DNA of 64,000 bases, taken from Oncomelania hupensis (lineage: Eukaryota > Mollusca > Gastropoda > Littorinimorpha > Pomatiopsidae). Positions 1-10,422 of this stretch are shown here, piece by piece. Where the stretch lies: NCBI GenBank assembly GCA_036898135.1, contig CM072520.1, positions 1,711,386 to 1,775,385 of the forward strand, given 5' to 3'. The position numbers and the translations under genes were made by a program. The notes under the pieces were generated by a model, which worked only from the letters and a program-made list of their open reading frames with translations, ran no database searches and was not told the origin of the DNA. Each line of letters starts with the position of its first letter. The first letter of the stretch is position 1.

Positions 1-2
1 AG

Positions 3-1702
3 TCAATCACTGTTATCTTGTCCATCACTGTTATCTTGTCCATCACTGTTATCTTGTCCATCACTGTTATCTTGTCCATCACTGTTATCTTGTTCATCAC
101 TGTTGTCTTGCCCATCACTGTTATCTTGTCCATCACTGTTATCTTGTCCATCACTGTTATCTTGTCCATCACTGTTATCTTGTCCATCACTGTTATCTTG
201 TCCATCACTGTTATCTTGTTCATCACTGTTATCTTGTCCATCACTGTTATCTTGTCCATCACTGTTATCTTGTCCATCACTGTTATCTTGTCCATCACTG
301 TTATCTTGTCCATCACTGTTATCTTGTTCATCACTGTTGTCTTGCCCATCACTGTTATCTTGTCCATCACTGTTATCTTGTCCATCACTGTTATCTTGTC
401 CATCACTGTTATCTTGTCCATCACTGTTATCTTGTCCATCACTGTTATCTTGCCCATCACTGTTATCTTGTCCATCACTGTTATCTTGTCCATCACTGTT
501 ATCTTGTCCATCACTGTTATCTTGTTCATCACTGTTGTCTTGCCCATCACTGTTATCTTGTTCATCACTGTTGTCTTGCCCATCACTGTTATCTTGTCCA
601 TCACTGTTATCTTGTTCATCACTGTTGTCTTGCCCATCACTGTTATCTTGTCCATCACTGTTATCTTGTTCATCACTGTTGTCTTGCCCATCACTGTTAT
701 CTTGTCCATCACTGTTATCTTGTTCATCACTGTTGTCTTGCCCATCACTGTTATCTTGTCCATCACTGTTATCTTGTCCATCACTGTTATCTTGTCCATC
801 ACTGTTATCTTGTCCATCACTGTTATCTTGTCCATCACTGTTATCTTGCCCATCACTGTTATCTTGTCCATCACTGTTATCTTGTCCATCACTGTTATCT
901 TGTCCATCACTGTTATCTTGTTCATCACTGTTGTCTTGCCCATCACTGTTATCTTGTTCATCACTGTTGTCTTGCCCATCACTGTTATCTTGTCCATCAC
1001 TGTTATCTTGTTCATCACTGTTATCTTGTTCATCACTGTTATCTTGCCCATCACTGTTATCTTGTTCATCACTGTTATCTTGCCCATCACTGTTATCTTG
1101 TCCATCACTGTTATCTTGTCCATCACTGTTATCTTGTCCATCACTGTTATCTTGTTCATCACTGTTATCTTGTTCATCACTGTTATCTTGTCCATCACTG
1201 TTATCTTGTCCATCACTGTTATCTTGTCCATCACTGTTATCTTGTTCATCACTGTTGTCTTGCCCATCACTGTTATCTTGTTCATCACTGTTGTCTTGCC
1301 CATCACTGTTATCTTGTTCATCACTGTTATCTTGTTCATCACTGTTATCTTGTTCATCACTGTTGTCTTGCCCATCACTGTTATCTTGTTCATCACTGTT
1401 ATCTTGTTCATCACTGTTATCTTGTTCATCACTGTTGTCTTGCCCATCACTGTTATCTTGTTCATCACTGTTGTCTTGCCCATCACTGTTATCTTGTTCA
1501 TCACTGTTGTCTTGCCCATCACTGTTATCTTGTCCATCACTGTTATCTTGTTCATCACTGTTGTCTTGCCCATCACTGTTATCTTGCCCATCACTGTTAT
1601 CTTGGCCATCACTGTTATCTTGCCCATCACTGTTATCTTGGCCATCACTGTTATCTTGCCCATCACTGTTATCTTGGCCATCACTGTTATCTTGCCCATC
1701 AC
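3..1702. repeat. 18-bp minisatellite, 94 monomers
   Basis: The monomer TCCATCACTGTTATCTTG repeats from position 3 to the last full unit ending at 1694, followed by a partial unit. The distance is exactly 94 x 18 bp, so there is no net indel. The main variant starts TTC and has GTTGTC instead of GTTATC; it is followed by a CCC-starting monomer wherever I looked, so part of the array behaves as a 36-bp higher-order unit. Because 18 is divisible by three, several of the six frames stay open, and long ORFs here are not evidence of coding. The array continues past the left edge. Confidence 0.97.
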
Positions 1703-1766
1703 GGGGTTTGAACCTGAGTCATCGGCGTGCCAGGCCAACACTCTACCACTTGAGCTACGGCGGTGT
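1701..1766 (-). other. tRNA-Ala-like remnant (SINE head or tRNA pseudogene)
   Basis: Read on the minus strand, this contains an A-box-like TAGCTCAAGTGG, a B-box-like GGTTCAAACCC, a D-stem GCTC/GAGT and a good anticodon stem TTGGC/GCCGA enclosing loop CTGGCAC (anticodon GGC, alanine). The T-stem has mismatches, and the 3' acceptor half is replaced by the 18-bp satellite. It is therefore a truncated tRNA-like sequence, not a functional tRNA. A tRNA-derived SINE head is the likeliest origin. Confidence 0.6.
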
Positions 1767-1781
1767 GATGTGGAAGTAGAG

Positions 1782-1782
<1 letters not shown>

Positions 1783-1870
<88 letters not shown>

Positions 1871-1930
1871 TTCGTCATGTGTAAGGCGCCTTAGCCTAAG
1901 GATCAAGGCGCTGGCTGATACAGGATCTAA
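1783..1930 (-). mobile_element. Retroposon 3' end with (ATT)n tail
   Basis: On the minus strand a short GGCGCC-containing sequence (about 1870-1915) runs into a pure ATT microsatellite (1783-1869). A GCGC-rich hairpin followed by (ATT)n is the usual 3' terminus of many invertebrate LINEs and SINEs. Only the terminal part can be recognised, so the family is unassigned. The rest of the gap to 2080 holds nothing recognisable. Confidence 0.5.
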
Positions 1931-2080
1931 CATCTTCATTATCGTCAGCATTATCTTTATTTTCATCTTTATCTTCATCAATGTTGCAATTATGAGAAAC
2001 ACGTGGACGGTCACTGTCATCTAAAAATCATTTAGGTGAGAGCGATAACTAACTGGATGACAACGACCACTTTGGAAGAG

Positions 2081-2944
2081 ACACAACGTATGTGTACAAC
2101 ACAAGAGATACATGTTTGGGGTAGACACAACGTATGTGTACAACACAAGAGATACATGTTTGGGGTAGACACAACGTATGTGTACAACACAAGAGATACA
2201 TGTTTGGGGTAGACACAACGTATGTGTACAACACAAGAGATACATGTTTGGGGTAGACACAACGTATGTGTACAACACAAGAGATACATGTTTGGGGTAG
2301 ACACAACGTGTGTGTACAACACAAGAGATACATGTTTGGGGTAGACACAACCTGTGTGTACAACACAAGAGATACAGATTTGGGGTATATTCAACGTGTG
2401 TGTGTAGAACACAAGAGATAAAGGTTTGGGTTAGAGATAACCGGTGTTTACAACACAAGAGATACAGGTTTGGGGTAGACACAACATATGTGTACAACAC
2501 AAGAGATACAGGTTCGGATTAGACACAACGTGTGTGTACAACACAAGAGATACTTGTTTGGGGTAGACACAACGTGTGTGAACAACACAAGAGATACATG
2601 TTTGGGGTAGACACAACGTGTGTGTACACCACAAGAGATACAGGTTTGGGGTAGACACAACGTGTGTGTACACCACAAGAGATACAGGTTTGGGGTAGAC
2701 ACAACGTATGTGTACAACACAAGAGATACAGGTTTGGGGTAGACACAATGTGTGTGTACAACACAAGAGATACAGGTTTGGGGTAGACACAACGTGTGCG
2801 TACAACACAAGAGATACAGGTTTGGGGTAGACGCAACGTGTGTGTACAACACAAGAGATACAGGTTTGGGGTAGACACAACGTGTGTGTACAACACAAGA
2901 GATAACGTTATGGCGTAGATACAACGTGTGTGTATAACACAAGA
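2081..2944. repeat. 44-bp minisatellite, about 19.6 copies
   Basis: The unit starts ACACAACGTATGTGTACAAC and ends TTTGGGGTAG, with a 44-bp step (for example 2081 to 2125). The left third is nearly identical copy to copy (CATGTTTGGGG). The right part carries CAGGTTTGGGG and GTGTGTGTAC variants. Open frames across it are repeat artefacts. Confidence 0.95.
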
Positions 2945-5311
2945 CTATAGCACTATAGTAGTGAAGACTATAGTACTATGGTAGTGAAGACTATAGCACT
3001 ATGGTAGTGAAGACTACAGTACTGTTGTAGTGAAGACTATAGTACTATGGTAGTGAAGACTGCATTACTGTGGTAGTGAAGACTATAGTACTATGGTAGT
3101 GAAGACTATAGTACTATGGTAGTGAAGACTACATTACTGTGGTAGTGAAGACTATAGTACTATGGTAGTGAAGACTGCATTACTGTGGTAGTGAAGACTA
3201 TAGTACTATGGTAGTGAAGACTATAGTACTATGGTAGTGAAGACTACATTACTGTGGTAGTGAAGACTATAGTACTATGGTAGTGAAGACTATAGTACTA
3301 TGGTAGTGAAGACTGCATTACTGTGGTAGTGAAGACTACATTACTGTGGTAGTGAAGACTATAGTACTATGGTAGTGAAGACTACAGTACTGTTGTAGTG
3401 AAGACTATAGTACTATGGTAGTGAAGACTACATTACTGTGGTAGTGAAGACTATAGTACTATGGTAGTGAAGACTATAGTACTATGGTAGTGAAGACTAT
3501 AGTACTATGGTAGTGAAGACTACAGTACTGTTGTAGTGAAGACTACAGTACTGTTGTAGTGAAGACTATAGTACTATGGTAGTGAAGACTACATTACTGT
3601 GGTAGTGAAGACTATAGTACTATGGTAGTGAAGACTTTAGTACTATGGTAGTGAAGACTATAGTACTATGGTAGTGAAGACTATAGTACTATGGTAGTGA
3701 AGACTATAGTACTATGGTAGTGAAGACTATAGTACTATGGTAGTGAAGACTACATTACTGTGGTAGTGAAGACTATAGTACTATGGTAGTGAAGACTACA
3801 TTACTGTGGTAGTGAAGACTATAGTACTATGGTAGTGAAGACTATAGTACTATGGTAGTGAAGACTACATTACTGTGGTAGTGAAGACTATAGTACTATG
3901 GTAGTGAAGACTACATTACTGTGGTAGTGAAGACTATAGTACTATGGTAGTGAAGACTACAGTACTGTGGTAGTGAAGACTATAGTACTATGGTAGTGAA
4001 GACTATAGTACTATGGTAGTGAAGACTATAGTACTATGGTAGTGAAGACTATAGTACTATGGTAGTGAAGACTATAGTACTATGGTAGTGAAGACTACAG
4101 TACTGTGGTAGTGAAGACTATAGTACTATGGTAGTGAAGACTATAGTACTATGGTAGTGAAGACTATAGTACTATGGTAGTGAAGACTACATTACTGTGG
4201 TAGTGAAGACTATAGTACTATGGTAGTGAAGACTACATTACTGTGGTAGTGAAGACTATAGTACTATGGTAGTGAAGACTATAGTACTATGGTAGTGAAG
4301 ACTACATTACTGTGGTAGTGAAGACTATAGTACTATGGTAGTGAAGACTATAGTACTATGGTAGTGAAGACTATAGTACTATGGTAGTGAAGACTACATT
4401 ACTGTGGTAGTGAAGACTATAGTACTATGGTAGTGAAGACTATAGCACTATGGTAGTGAAGACTATAGCACTATGGTAGTGAAGACTATAGTACTGTTGT
4501 AGTGAAGACTATAGTACTGTGGTAGTGAAGACTACATTACTGTGGTAGTGAAGACTATAGTACTATGGTAGTGAAGACTATAGCACTATGGTAGTGAAGA
4601 CTACATTACTGTGGTAGTGAAGACTGCATTACTGTGGTAGTGAAGACTATAGTACTATGGTAGTGAAGACTATAGCACTATGGTAGTGAAGACTACATTA
4701 CTGTGGTAGTGAAGACTGCATTACTGTGGTAGTGAAGACTATAGTACTATGGTAGTGAAGACTATAGCACTATGGTAGTGAAGACTACATTACTGTGGTA
4801 GTGAAGACTGCATTACTGTGGTAGTGAAGACTATAGTACTATGGTAGTGAAGACTACATTACTATGGTAGTGAAGACTACATTACTGTGGTAGTGAAGAC
4901 TACATTACTGTGGTAGTGAAGACTGCAGTACTATGGTAGTGAAGACTGCAGTACTGTAGTAGTGAAGACTATAGTACTATGGTAGTGAAGACTACATTAC
5001 TGTGGTAGTGAAGACTACATTACTGTGGTAGTGAAGACTACATTACTGTGGTAGTGAAGACTGCATTACTGTGGTAGTGAAGACTACATTACTGTGGTAG
5101 TGAAGACTACATTACTGTGGTAGTGAAGACTACATTACTGTGGTAGTGAAGACTACATTACTGTGGTAGTGAAGACTGCATTACTGTGGTAGTGAAGACT
5201 ACAGTACTGTGGTAGTGAAGACTACATTACTGTGGTAGTGAAGACTACATTACTGTGGTAGTGAAGACTATAGTACTATGGTAGTGAAGTCCATAGTACT
5301 ATGGCAGTGAA
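2943..5311. repeat. 23-bp minisatellite, 103 monomers
   Basis: The monomer begins GACTATAGTACTATGG and ends TAGTGAA. The first unit starts at 2943 and the last at 5289, which is exactly 103 units with no net indel. Two main monomer types alternate irregularly: one with the near-palindrome CTATAGTACTATGG, the other with ACATTACTGTGG or GCATTACTGTGG. Most differences are substitutions at the same few sites. Confidence 0.96.
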
Positions 5312-5342
5312 CACAAAAGGGAAGACTATTACACACTACCTC

Positions 5343-5355
5343 AATCATCATCATT

Positions 5356-5403
<48 letters not shown>

Positions 5404-5415
5404 GTCGTCGTCGTC
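5343..5415. repeat. (ATC)n / (GTC)n microsatellite
   Basis: Uninterrupted ATC triplets change to GTC triplets at the right end. The following ~215 bases (5416-5630) are unique sequence in which I see no feature. Confidence 0.95.
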
Positions 5416-5629
5416 ATCTATATCGTCATTGTCCTCTTCTTTATCACCAGTCACATCAGCGAGAATTGTAATGTGTTTGCGCTTTGCCTATTAAAGGTCG
5501 TTGTCATAAAACTTTCATTGTTTTGATGGAACTCCACATTGTCCATCAATACAAACAAAGGCCACTTCAGGACAGATCTCAACGCTAATGCCAGAGGACA
5601 TAAACCACAGAACCATGGTTTCTCGGCAC

Positions 5630-5630
<1 letters not shown>

Positions 5631-5710
<80 letters not shown>

Positions 5711-5711
5711 T

Positions 5712-5778
<67 letters not shown>

Positions 5779-5794
5779 GCATCATCATCATCAG

Positions 5795-5868
<74 letters not shown>

Positions 5869-5869
5869 G

Positions 5870-5932
<63 letters not shown>

Positions 5933-5937
5933 TATCA
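5631..5937. repeat. (ATC)n microsatellite, about 300 bp
   Basis: Long ATC tract with scattered ATT and AGC triplets. It would translate to poly-Asp, poly-Ser, poly-His or poly-Met depending on frame, so the open frames here are not treated as genes. The flank 5938-6095 is unique sequence with no recognisable gene. Confidence 0.96.
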
Positions 5938-6095
5938 TCGTTGTCGTCTTCCATGTCGTTATGGTCGTCGTTGTCAATACGATCCTTAAAGTTTGTATCC
6001 CATATATCATCAGCAATAGCAACAGCCGCAGCAGCAGCCAGCTTTGTCAGTATTTTGTACATTGAAATTCGACAGCTTTTATATCAAAATGTCCT

Positions 6096-6150
6096 TATCT
6101 ATCACCATGTGTTTATATATCACCATGTCCTTATATATCACCAGCCAATT
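6096..6150. repeat. 18-bp tandem repeat, 3 copies
   Basis: Three degenerate copies of ATCACCATGTCCTTATAT lie directly against the 3' side of the family A LINE fragment. They appear to have replaced the rest of that element. Confidence 0.75.
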
Positions 6151-6480
6151 CATCAATGTCATCCCCAAAACGAAAGTTGGAGAGTGCTCTACCCCTATGC
6201 TGACTGTGCCTTTGTGATCTGCAAGGGCATCTGACATGATGTGCTCTAGGAAGATGTTGAAGAGTGTTGGAGAGAGTAGGCATCCTTGACGCAAGCGATT
6301 GTTATTCTGAACCAGTTTCCGATGGGCTGTTATGGAGGACTGCACTGGTAGCCTTTTCATAAAGGCTTTTGATGACTTCAATAATTTTAGGGCTGATGTT
6401 GTACTATCTCATGGTTGCCCACAGAGCTACATGCCAGACTCGGTCAAACGCCTTCTTGAAGTCTACGAACACATGATATA

Positions 6481-7069
6481 TTCAGGGTTGGACAATAAAA
6501 TGTTACCACTTTTTAAGCGTAAATAAGGTAGTTTAAAAAAAAAAAAAGAGAACGTTGTCGAAAATTGTATTCACACAAATGTCCGATTTATCATTTAATA
6601 CCAAACATAATTAATTTGTTCACTGGATTTCCTCAAACAATTCTTTCTTGGAGATAGGCTTATATCATAGCACATAGACAACTCATGACCTGCCTACTCT
6701 TTCTCCCGCAGACTACTTCCTATGGGGGAACATGAATGAAAAAGTGTACTACAACAACCACAGACAACCGGTCTCTAAAGACCAACATCCGTCTTGAAAT
6801 TCGGAGAATCTCACTTGAGATGTGTGGCAATGCCATCACAAACTCCAATGTGCGTGTTGCAACTGTAAACCAGAGAAGAGGAGCGTGGATTGAGCACATC
6901 ATCAATTATTAAACTGAGTACATAACAAATGAAAAAGTGGGAAATCTTTGGTATCAAATGATAAGTTGGTGCTTCCGTGACATTTATGTGAATTTTTTTT
7001 TCGAAAACGTTCTCATTGTAAAACCTTATGTGCAATTAAAAAGTGGTAACAATTTATTAGTCCTCCTTG
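6481..7069 (+). mobile_element. 589-bp Tc1/mariner deletion derivative
   Basis: The ends are imperfect terminal inverted repeats of about 36 bp. Both contain TGTTACCACTTTTTAA, as read directly on the left and as reverse complement on the right. TA dinucleotides flank it at 6479-6480 and 7070-7071. The homologous LINE copy near 24800 has the uninterrupted site (CATGATATAGATG), which fixes the borders. Inside are remnants of a mariner-type transposase C-terminus. Most of the transposase gene has been deleted. Confidence 0.88.
6699..6912 (+). pseudogene. Mariner-type transposase C-terminal remnant
   Basis: Frame 6699-6758 reads LSPADYFLWG followed by NMNEKVY. This matches the mariner hallmark (S/T)P.DFFLWG, including the third catalytic Asp. 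After a frameshift near 6766, a second frame runs LKTNIRLEIRRISLEM to a TAA at 6910 and ends IEHIIN, which is the typical end of mariner transposases. The first two catalytic acids and the DNA-binding domain are missing. It is non-functional, and what remains of the element could only have moved with transposase supplied in trans. Confidence 0.82.
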
Positions 7070-7835
7070 TAGATCTTGTTGGTGCTGTAGGTATTTCTTA
7101 CATCTTATTCTGAGGTTGAAAATCTGTTCAGTGGTACTTCGCCCTGCCATGAATCCTGCTTGCTCTTCAGCCATGATTTGTTCAGCTTTGGGGTTCAACC
7201 CGTTGAGTAATATTTTCAGGATGACCTTGCTGGGATGGCTGATGAGGCTGATAGTGCGGTAATTTTTATCACTCCTGAAAGTTACCTGATGGGGGAAGAG
7301 TGTTGACAAGCGACTGGGTCCTTGGTGTAGGTCACTCCCCCCTCTGCCAGATTGTCCACTCCCGCTGACTTCCTTTCTTCAGCGACTGCACAGCTGCCTC
7401 AACTTCTTCTCGGAGAGTTGGGAGGATTTCTTCTTCTTTTCTGTTCTCGGGACATGCTAGAACTGATGGGTTTCCCTTTGGTGTGTGGTTGTAAAGGTCA
7501 GAGCAGTACTCTGTCCGCCTATCCAAGACTTCTTGTTCTTCTGTAAGGCATATGCCAGACTTGCTTTAAATCGTGGAGACCTTGGGCTGTTTAACACTTG
7601 TCAGTCGCTTCACATTCTGGTAGGCCTTATTGCTGTCGTTTTTGTTCAGATTGTTCTCTATTTCCTGGCATTGATCTTCTATCCATTTCTTCTTTGCTGT
7701 GCGCATGCTTTTTCGGATGTCATTGTTGATTTTTCCGTAGGCATCAGCTCCGTGTGAGGTGTTCTTTTTCTTTTTTTAATCGTTTTTCGTTTATCACACA
7801 GGTTCAAAAACGAATTAAGGCATGCTTGCTCACTT

Positions 7836-8003
7836 GGTTTAAACTGTTCATATTTATTGTCATACTTGACAAAAAAGCTTGACTTGATTACGTTTTGTTC
7901 CCAATATAAGCCTATGTGGCCAAACTCTCTCTCTCTTTCTTTCTCTCATTCTCTCCCACCTCTCTCTCTCACTCTCTCTTTTTCTCCACATTTCTTACAT
8001 TGT
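7836..8003. repeat. Unique sequence with a (CT)n tract
   Basis: A polypyrimidine CT-rich tract occupies about 7925-7983. No gene is recognisable. Confidence 0.7.
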
Positions 8004-8680
8004 GTTCTTGCTATAGTAAAAATAACACCACAATTGTTCTCGCTATAGTAAAAACAACACCACAATTGTTCTTGCTATAGTAAAAAATAACACCACAATT
8101 GTTCTTGCTATAGTAAAAACAACACCACAATTGTTCTTGCTATAGTAAAAACAACACCACAATTGTTCTTGCTATAGTAAAAATTAACACCACAATTGTT
8201 CTTGCTATAGTAAAAACAACACCACAATTGTTCTTGCTATAGTAAAACAACACCACAATTGTTCTTGCTATAGTAAAAACAACACACAATTGTTCTTGCT
8301 ATAGTAAAAATTAACACCACAATTGTTCTTGCTATAGTAAAAACAACACCACAATTGTTCTTGCTATAGTAAAAATAACACCACAATTGTTCTTGCTATA
8401 GTAAAAACAACACCACAATTGTTCTTGCTATAGTAAAACAACACCACAATTGTTCTTGCTATAGTAAAAACAACACAACAATTGTTCTTGCTATAGTAAA
8501 AACAACACCACAATTGTTCTTGCTGTAGTAAAAACAACACCACAATTGTTCTTGCTGTAGTAAAAATAAACACCACAAGTGTTCTTGCTATAGTAAAATT
8601 AACACCACAATTGCTCTTGCTATAGTAAAAACAACACGACAAGTGTTCTTGCTATAGTAAAAACAACACCACAATTGTTC
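8004..8680. repeat. 32-bp minisatellite, about 21 copies
   Basis: The monomer begins GTTCTTGCTATAGTAAAAAC and ends ACCACAATT. Copies vary in the A-run and lose single bases, so unlike the satellites at 3-1702 and 2943-5311 it does not keep phase. Confidence 0.94.
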
Positions 8681-8756
8681 TTTGCAGCCTTTGTTTATAT
8701 TTTACTGCGTTTTTCCTTATGTTGAATACAAAATATGCTTTAGAAATACATTGATC

Positions 8757-8870
8757 ATTATCCTATCCTATCTTATCCCGTAACTCGAAAGTCTGTCCTC
8801 AGCAACCCTTATGGCTTTGCTCAGTGTCAAGCCAGTCAATTCTCCAATGTTGTCCTCTCAATTTATCGTC
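8757..8870 (-). mobile_element. LINE family A, 3' tip
   Basis: Minus-strand copy of the family A 3' terminus: a (GGATA)n tail (plus strand TCCTATCCTATC), then the CCCGTAACTCG block, then a short part of the C-terminal coding region. Compared with the copy at 9332 it has an internal deletion of about 50 bp and is strongly 5' truncated. Confidence 0.75.
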
Positions 8871-8935
8871 ATAGCATCATCAATGGCGATTACGAACATG
8901 AATGTTTGCAACTTCCACTTTGCGGTCGCCATAAC

Positions 8936-9115
8936 AATACAATAATATACAACACATTACAATGCAACACAAGACAACACAAAACAATATAACACAATAC
9001 AACATAACACAACATAATACAGCATAACACAGTACAATACAATACAAAACAATGCAATACAACACAACACAATATAATACAAGACAATACAATACAATAC
9101 AACATAATACAATGC
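8936..9115. repeat. AC/AT-rich degenerate tandem repeat
   Basis: Runs of ACAATACAAC-like pentamers and decamers, without a fixed period. The left edge of the palindrome at 9118 abuts it. Confidence 0.8.
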
Positions 9116-9117
9116 AG

Positions 9118-9212
9118 TAATGCTGCCACTGTCATTACTTCATTTGAGATCCATAAAGTGTAATTGTTACACTTTATGTATCTCAAATGAAGTAATGACA
9201 GTGGCAACATTA
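9118..9212. repeat. Near-perfect palindrome, 46-bp arms
   Basis: The left arm 9118-9163 and right arm 9167-9212 are reverse complements with two mismatches, separated by a 3-base loop (TTG). The core reads CATTTGAGAT on one side and ATCTCAAATG on the other. No coding potential or TA target duplication is obvious. It could be a foldback element, a replication-generated inverted duplication or, less likely because the loop is so short, a small-RNA precursor. Confidence 0.93.
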
Positions 9213-9331
9213 GCACAATAAAATATAACATTACATACACACTCACGAACAATCGCAGTTAATAAAAAAAGTAAGGTCAAACTTCATGCAGTAAACAAGT
9301 TTAGGAGATATTCAGCCCTGTCAATTTCCTC

Positions 9332-9612
9332 TATCCTCTCCTAACCTATCCCGTAACTCGGAGGTCGTAGGGGCACCACAGATTTTCGGTTAATCAGCGT
9401 ACTCCATCTTTCCCTGTGCTCAGCAACCCTGATTGTTTCGCTCAGTGTCTAACCAGTCCATTCTCGAATGTTGTCCTCCCACCTCTTTTTCGGCCTCCCT
9501 CTTCTTTTACCTCCTTGACTGTGCCTTGCAGGATGGTCTTTGCAAGACCGGATGATCTGGTGACGTGGCCATACCATCGGAGTTTCCGTTTTCCTCTAGA
9601 AAACTCAATTGT
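9332..9612 (-). mobile_element. LINE family A, 5'-truncated 3' end
   Basis: Minus-strand copy with a CCTATC-type tail, the CCCGTAACTCGGAGG block, and coding sequence back to the RT C-terminal region (equivalents of RWYGHVTRSSG and the Arg-rich RRRE stretch). Homology stops near 9612 in an A-rich patch, consistent with 5' truncation during insertion. Confidence 0.82.
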
Positions 9613-10422
9613 ATAAGAAGATCCAAGAAACTCAAAACAAAAAAGGTATTTCCTCTGTGAAACTCCAGCCCGCAGTGCGCGTATTCAACCACTTAAAATA
9701 TGTCGTTCTACTCTTTCTTGCCCTAGGACGGTTATAACATTTGCTCACCTTTCGCTACAAACACGTGTACCCAGTGAAACTATCCTTCCGCCTTTTATCC
9801 ATCCCTATTCACCTCCACTATATCATCTCTCTCACCTGCACTTTATGCAAACTATCCGCGGACAACATACTTCTCGCTGCGTGAATAGGACATGGTTCGA
9901 TGCTGTGGGATCTGTGTCGGAATGGGATGCGACTGGTCCACGCTTGGGAGAGAAATTGTCTACCTTCCATTTGTTGGTTAGACTACATGTAGCCTTGGGT
10001 GGCTCCTGCTGCGCAGAATCCTTTGGTGTGGCCATTGGGTTATCCTGGACAAGACGACACGACATATGTTCTTCCCGCCTGATCATTCGTCTTCTGCTTT
10101 TGTTGGTGAGCAGAATACATTGTTGGCAGGCATTTTATGCAAGTCAGTGGCAGTGACTTGTATGGAGTGTCGTGGCACTAATAGCCGGCAAATCTGTTTA
10201 CCAGCAACACGCTTCCCCGCTTTGCAGGGCAAATATTTGTATGTCCCTCGTGCGAGGGATACATGAAAATAACAGTTCGGTCGGGCCGTGTTGTTAAATA
10301 TATTTGGACGAGGGGTGGGGACATGTTTGGATTGTATGAATCACCCATGCGGGCAGTATTGGTGCTGCCTTCTCAGCGGAAGCACAGCAGACACAAGAGC
10401 AGCGCTATACAGGACAGGGGGA
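9613..10422. other. Unassigned unique sequence
   Basis: About 800 bp with no recognisable exon, RNA or repeat. Short open frames on both strands (for example near 9845-10156) show no motif or biased composition. Confidence 0.6.

Larger units (their letters stand above)
6150..7835 (-). mobile_element. LINE family A fragment, split by a mariner insertion
   Basis: Minus-strand remnant of a non-LTR retrotransposon. Pieces at 7830-7072 encode the region upstream of RT (YCSDLYNHTP, LREEVEAAVQSLKKG) and RT fingers (YRTISLISHPSKV, AGFMAGRSTTEQIFNLR). Pieces at 6480-6150 continue with FKKAF and RQGCLLSPTLFNIFLE. The element is interrupted at 6481-7069 by a TA-flanked transposon. It lacks the endonuclease and the RT C-terminus and has frameshifts, so it is dead. 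The C-terminal architecture of the family (YACE.WTL, GHV.RSSG, seen in the other copies) resembles RTE-like LINEs, but I place it only as family A. Confidence 0.85.

Noticed and set aside
1694..1766. Functional tRNA-Ala gene
   Set aside because: T-stem mismatches and lack of a matching acceptor stem; the 3' side is satellite sequence.
18..1787. Two long + strand ORFs (589 and 558 codons) of (S/F/P)ITVIL and SCPSLL repeats
   Set aside because: They are translations of an 18-bp satellite in which several frames are open. There is no unique domain, and the ends read into a tRNA-like remnant.
2081..5311. CRISPR-like array
   Set aside because: The repeats are contiguous with no unique spacers; this is a eukaryotic minisatellite.
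5451..6234. Poly-Asp, poly-Ser, poly-His and poly-Met ORFs
   Set aside because: All come from one ATC microsatellite read in different frames and strands; no flanking coding sequence is recognisable.
9845..10156. 103-codon + strand ORF
   Set aside because: An overlapping antisense ORF of similar length exists, and neither shows a motif, signal or repeat-independent coding bias.
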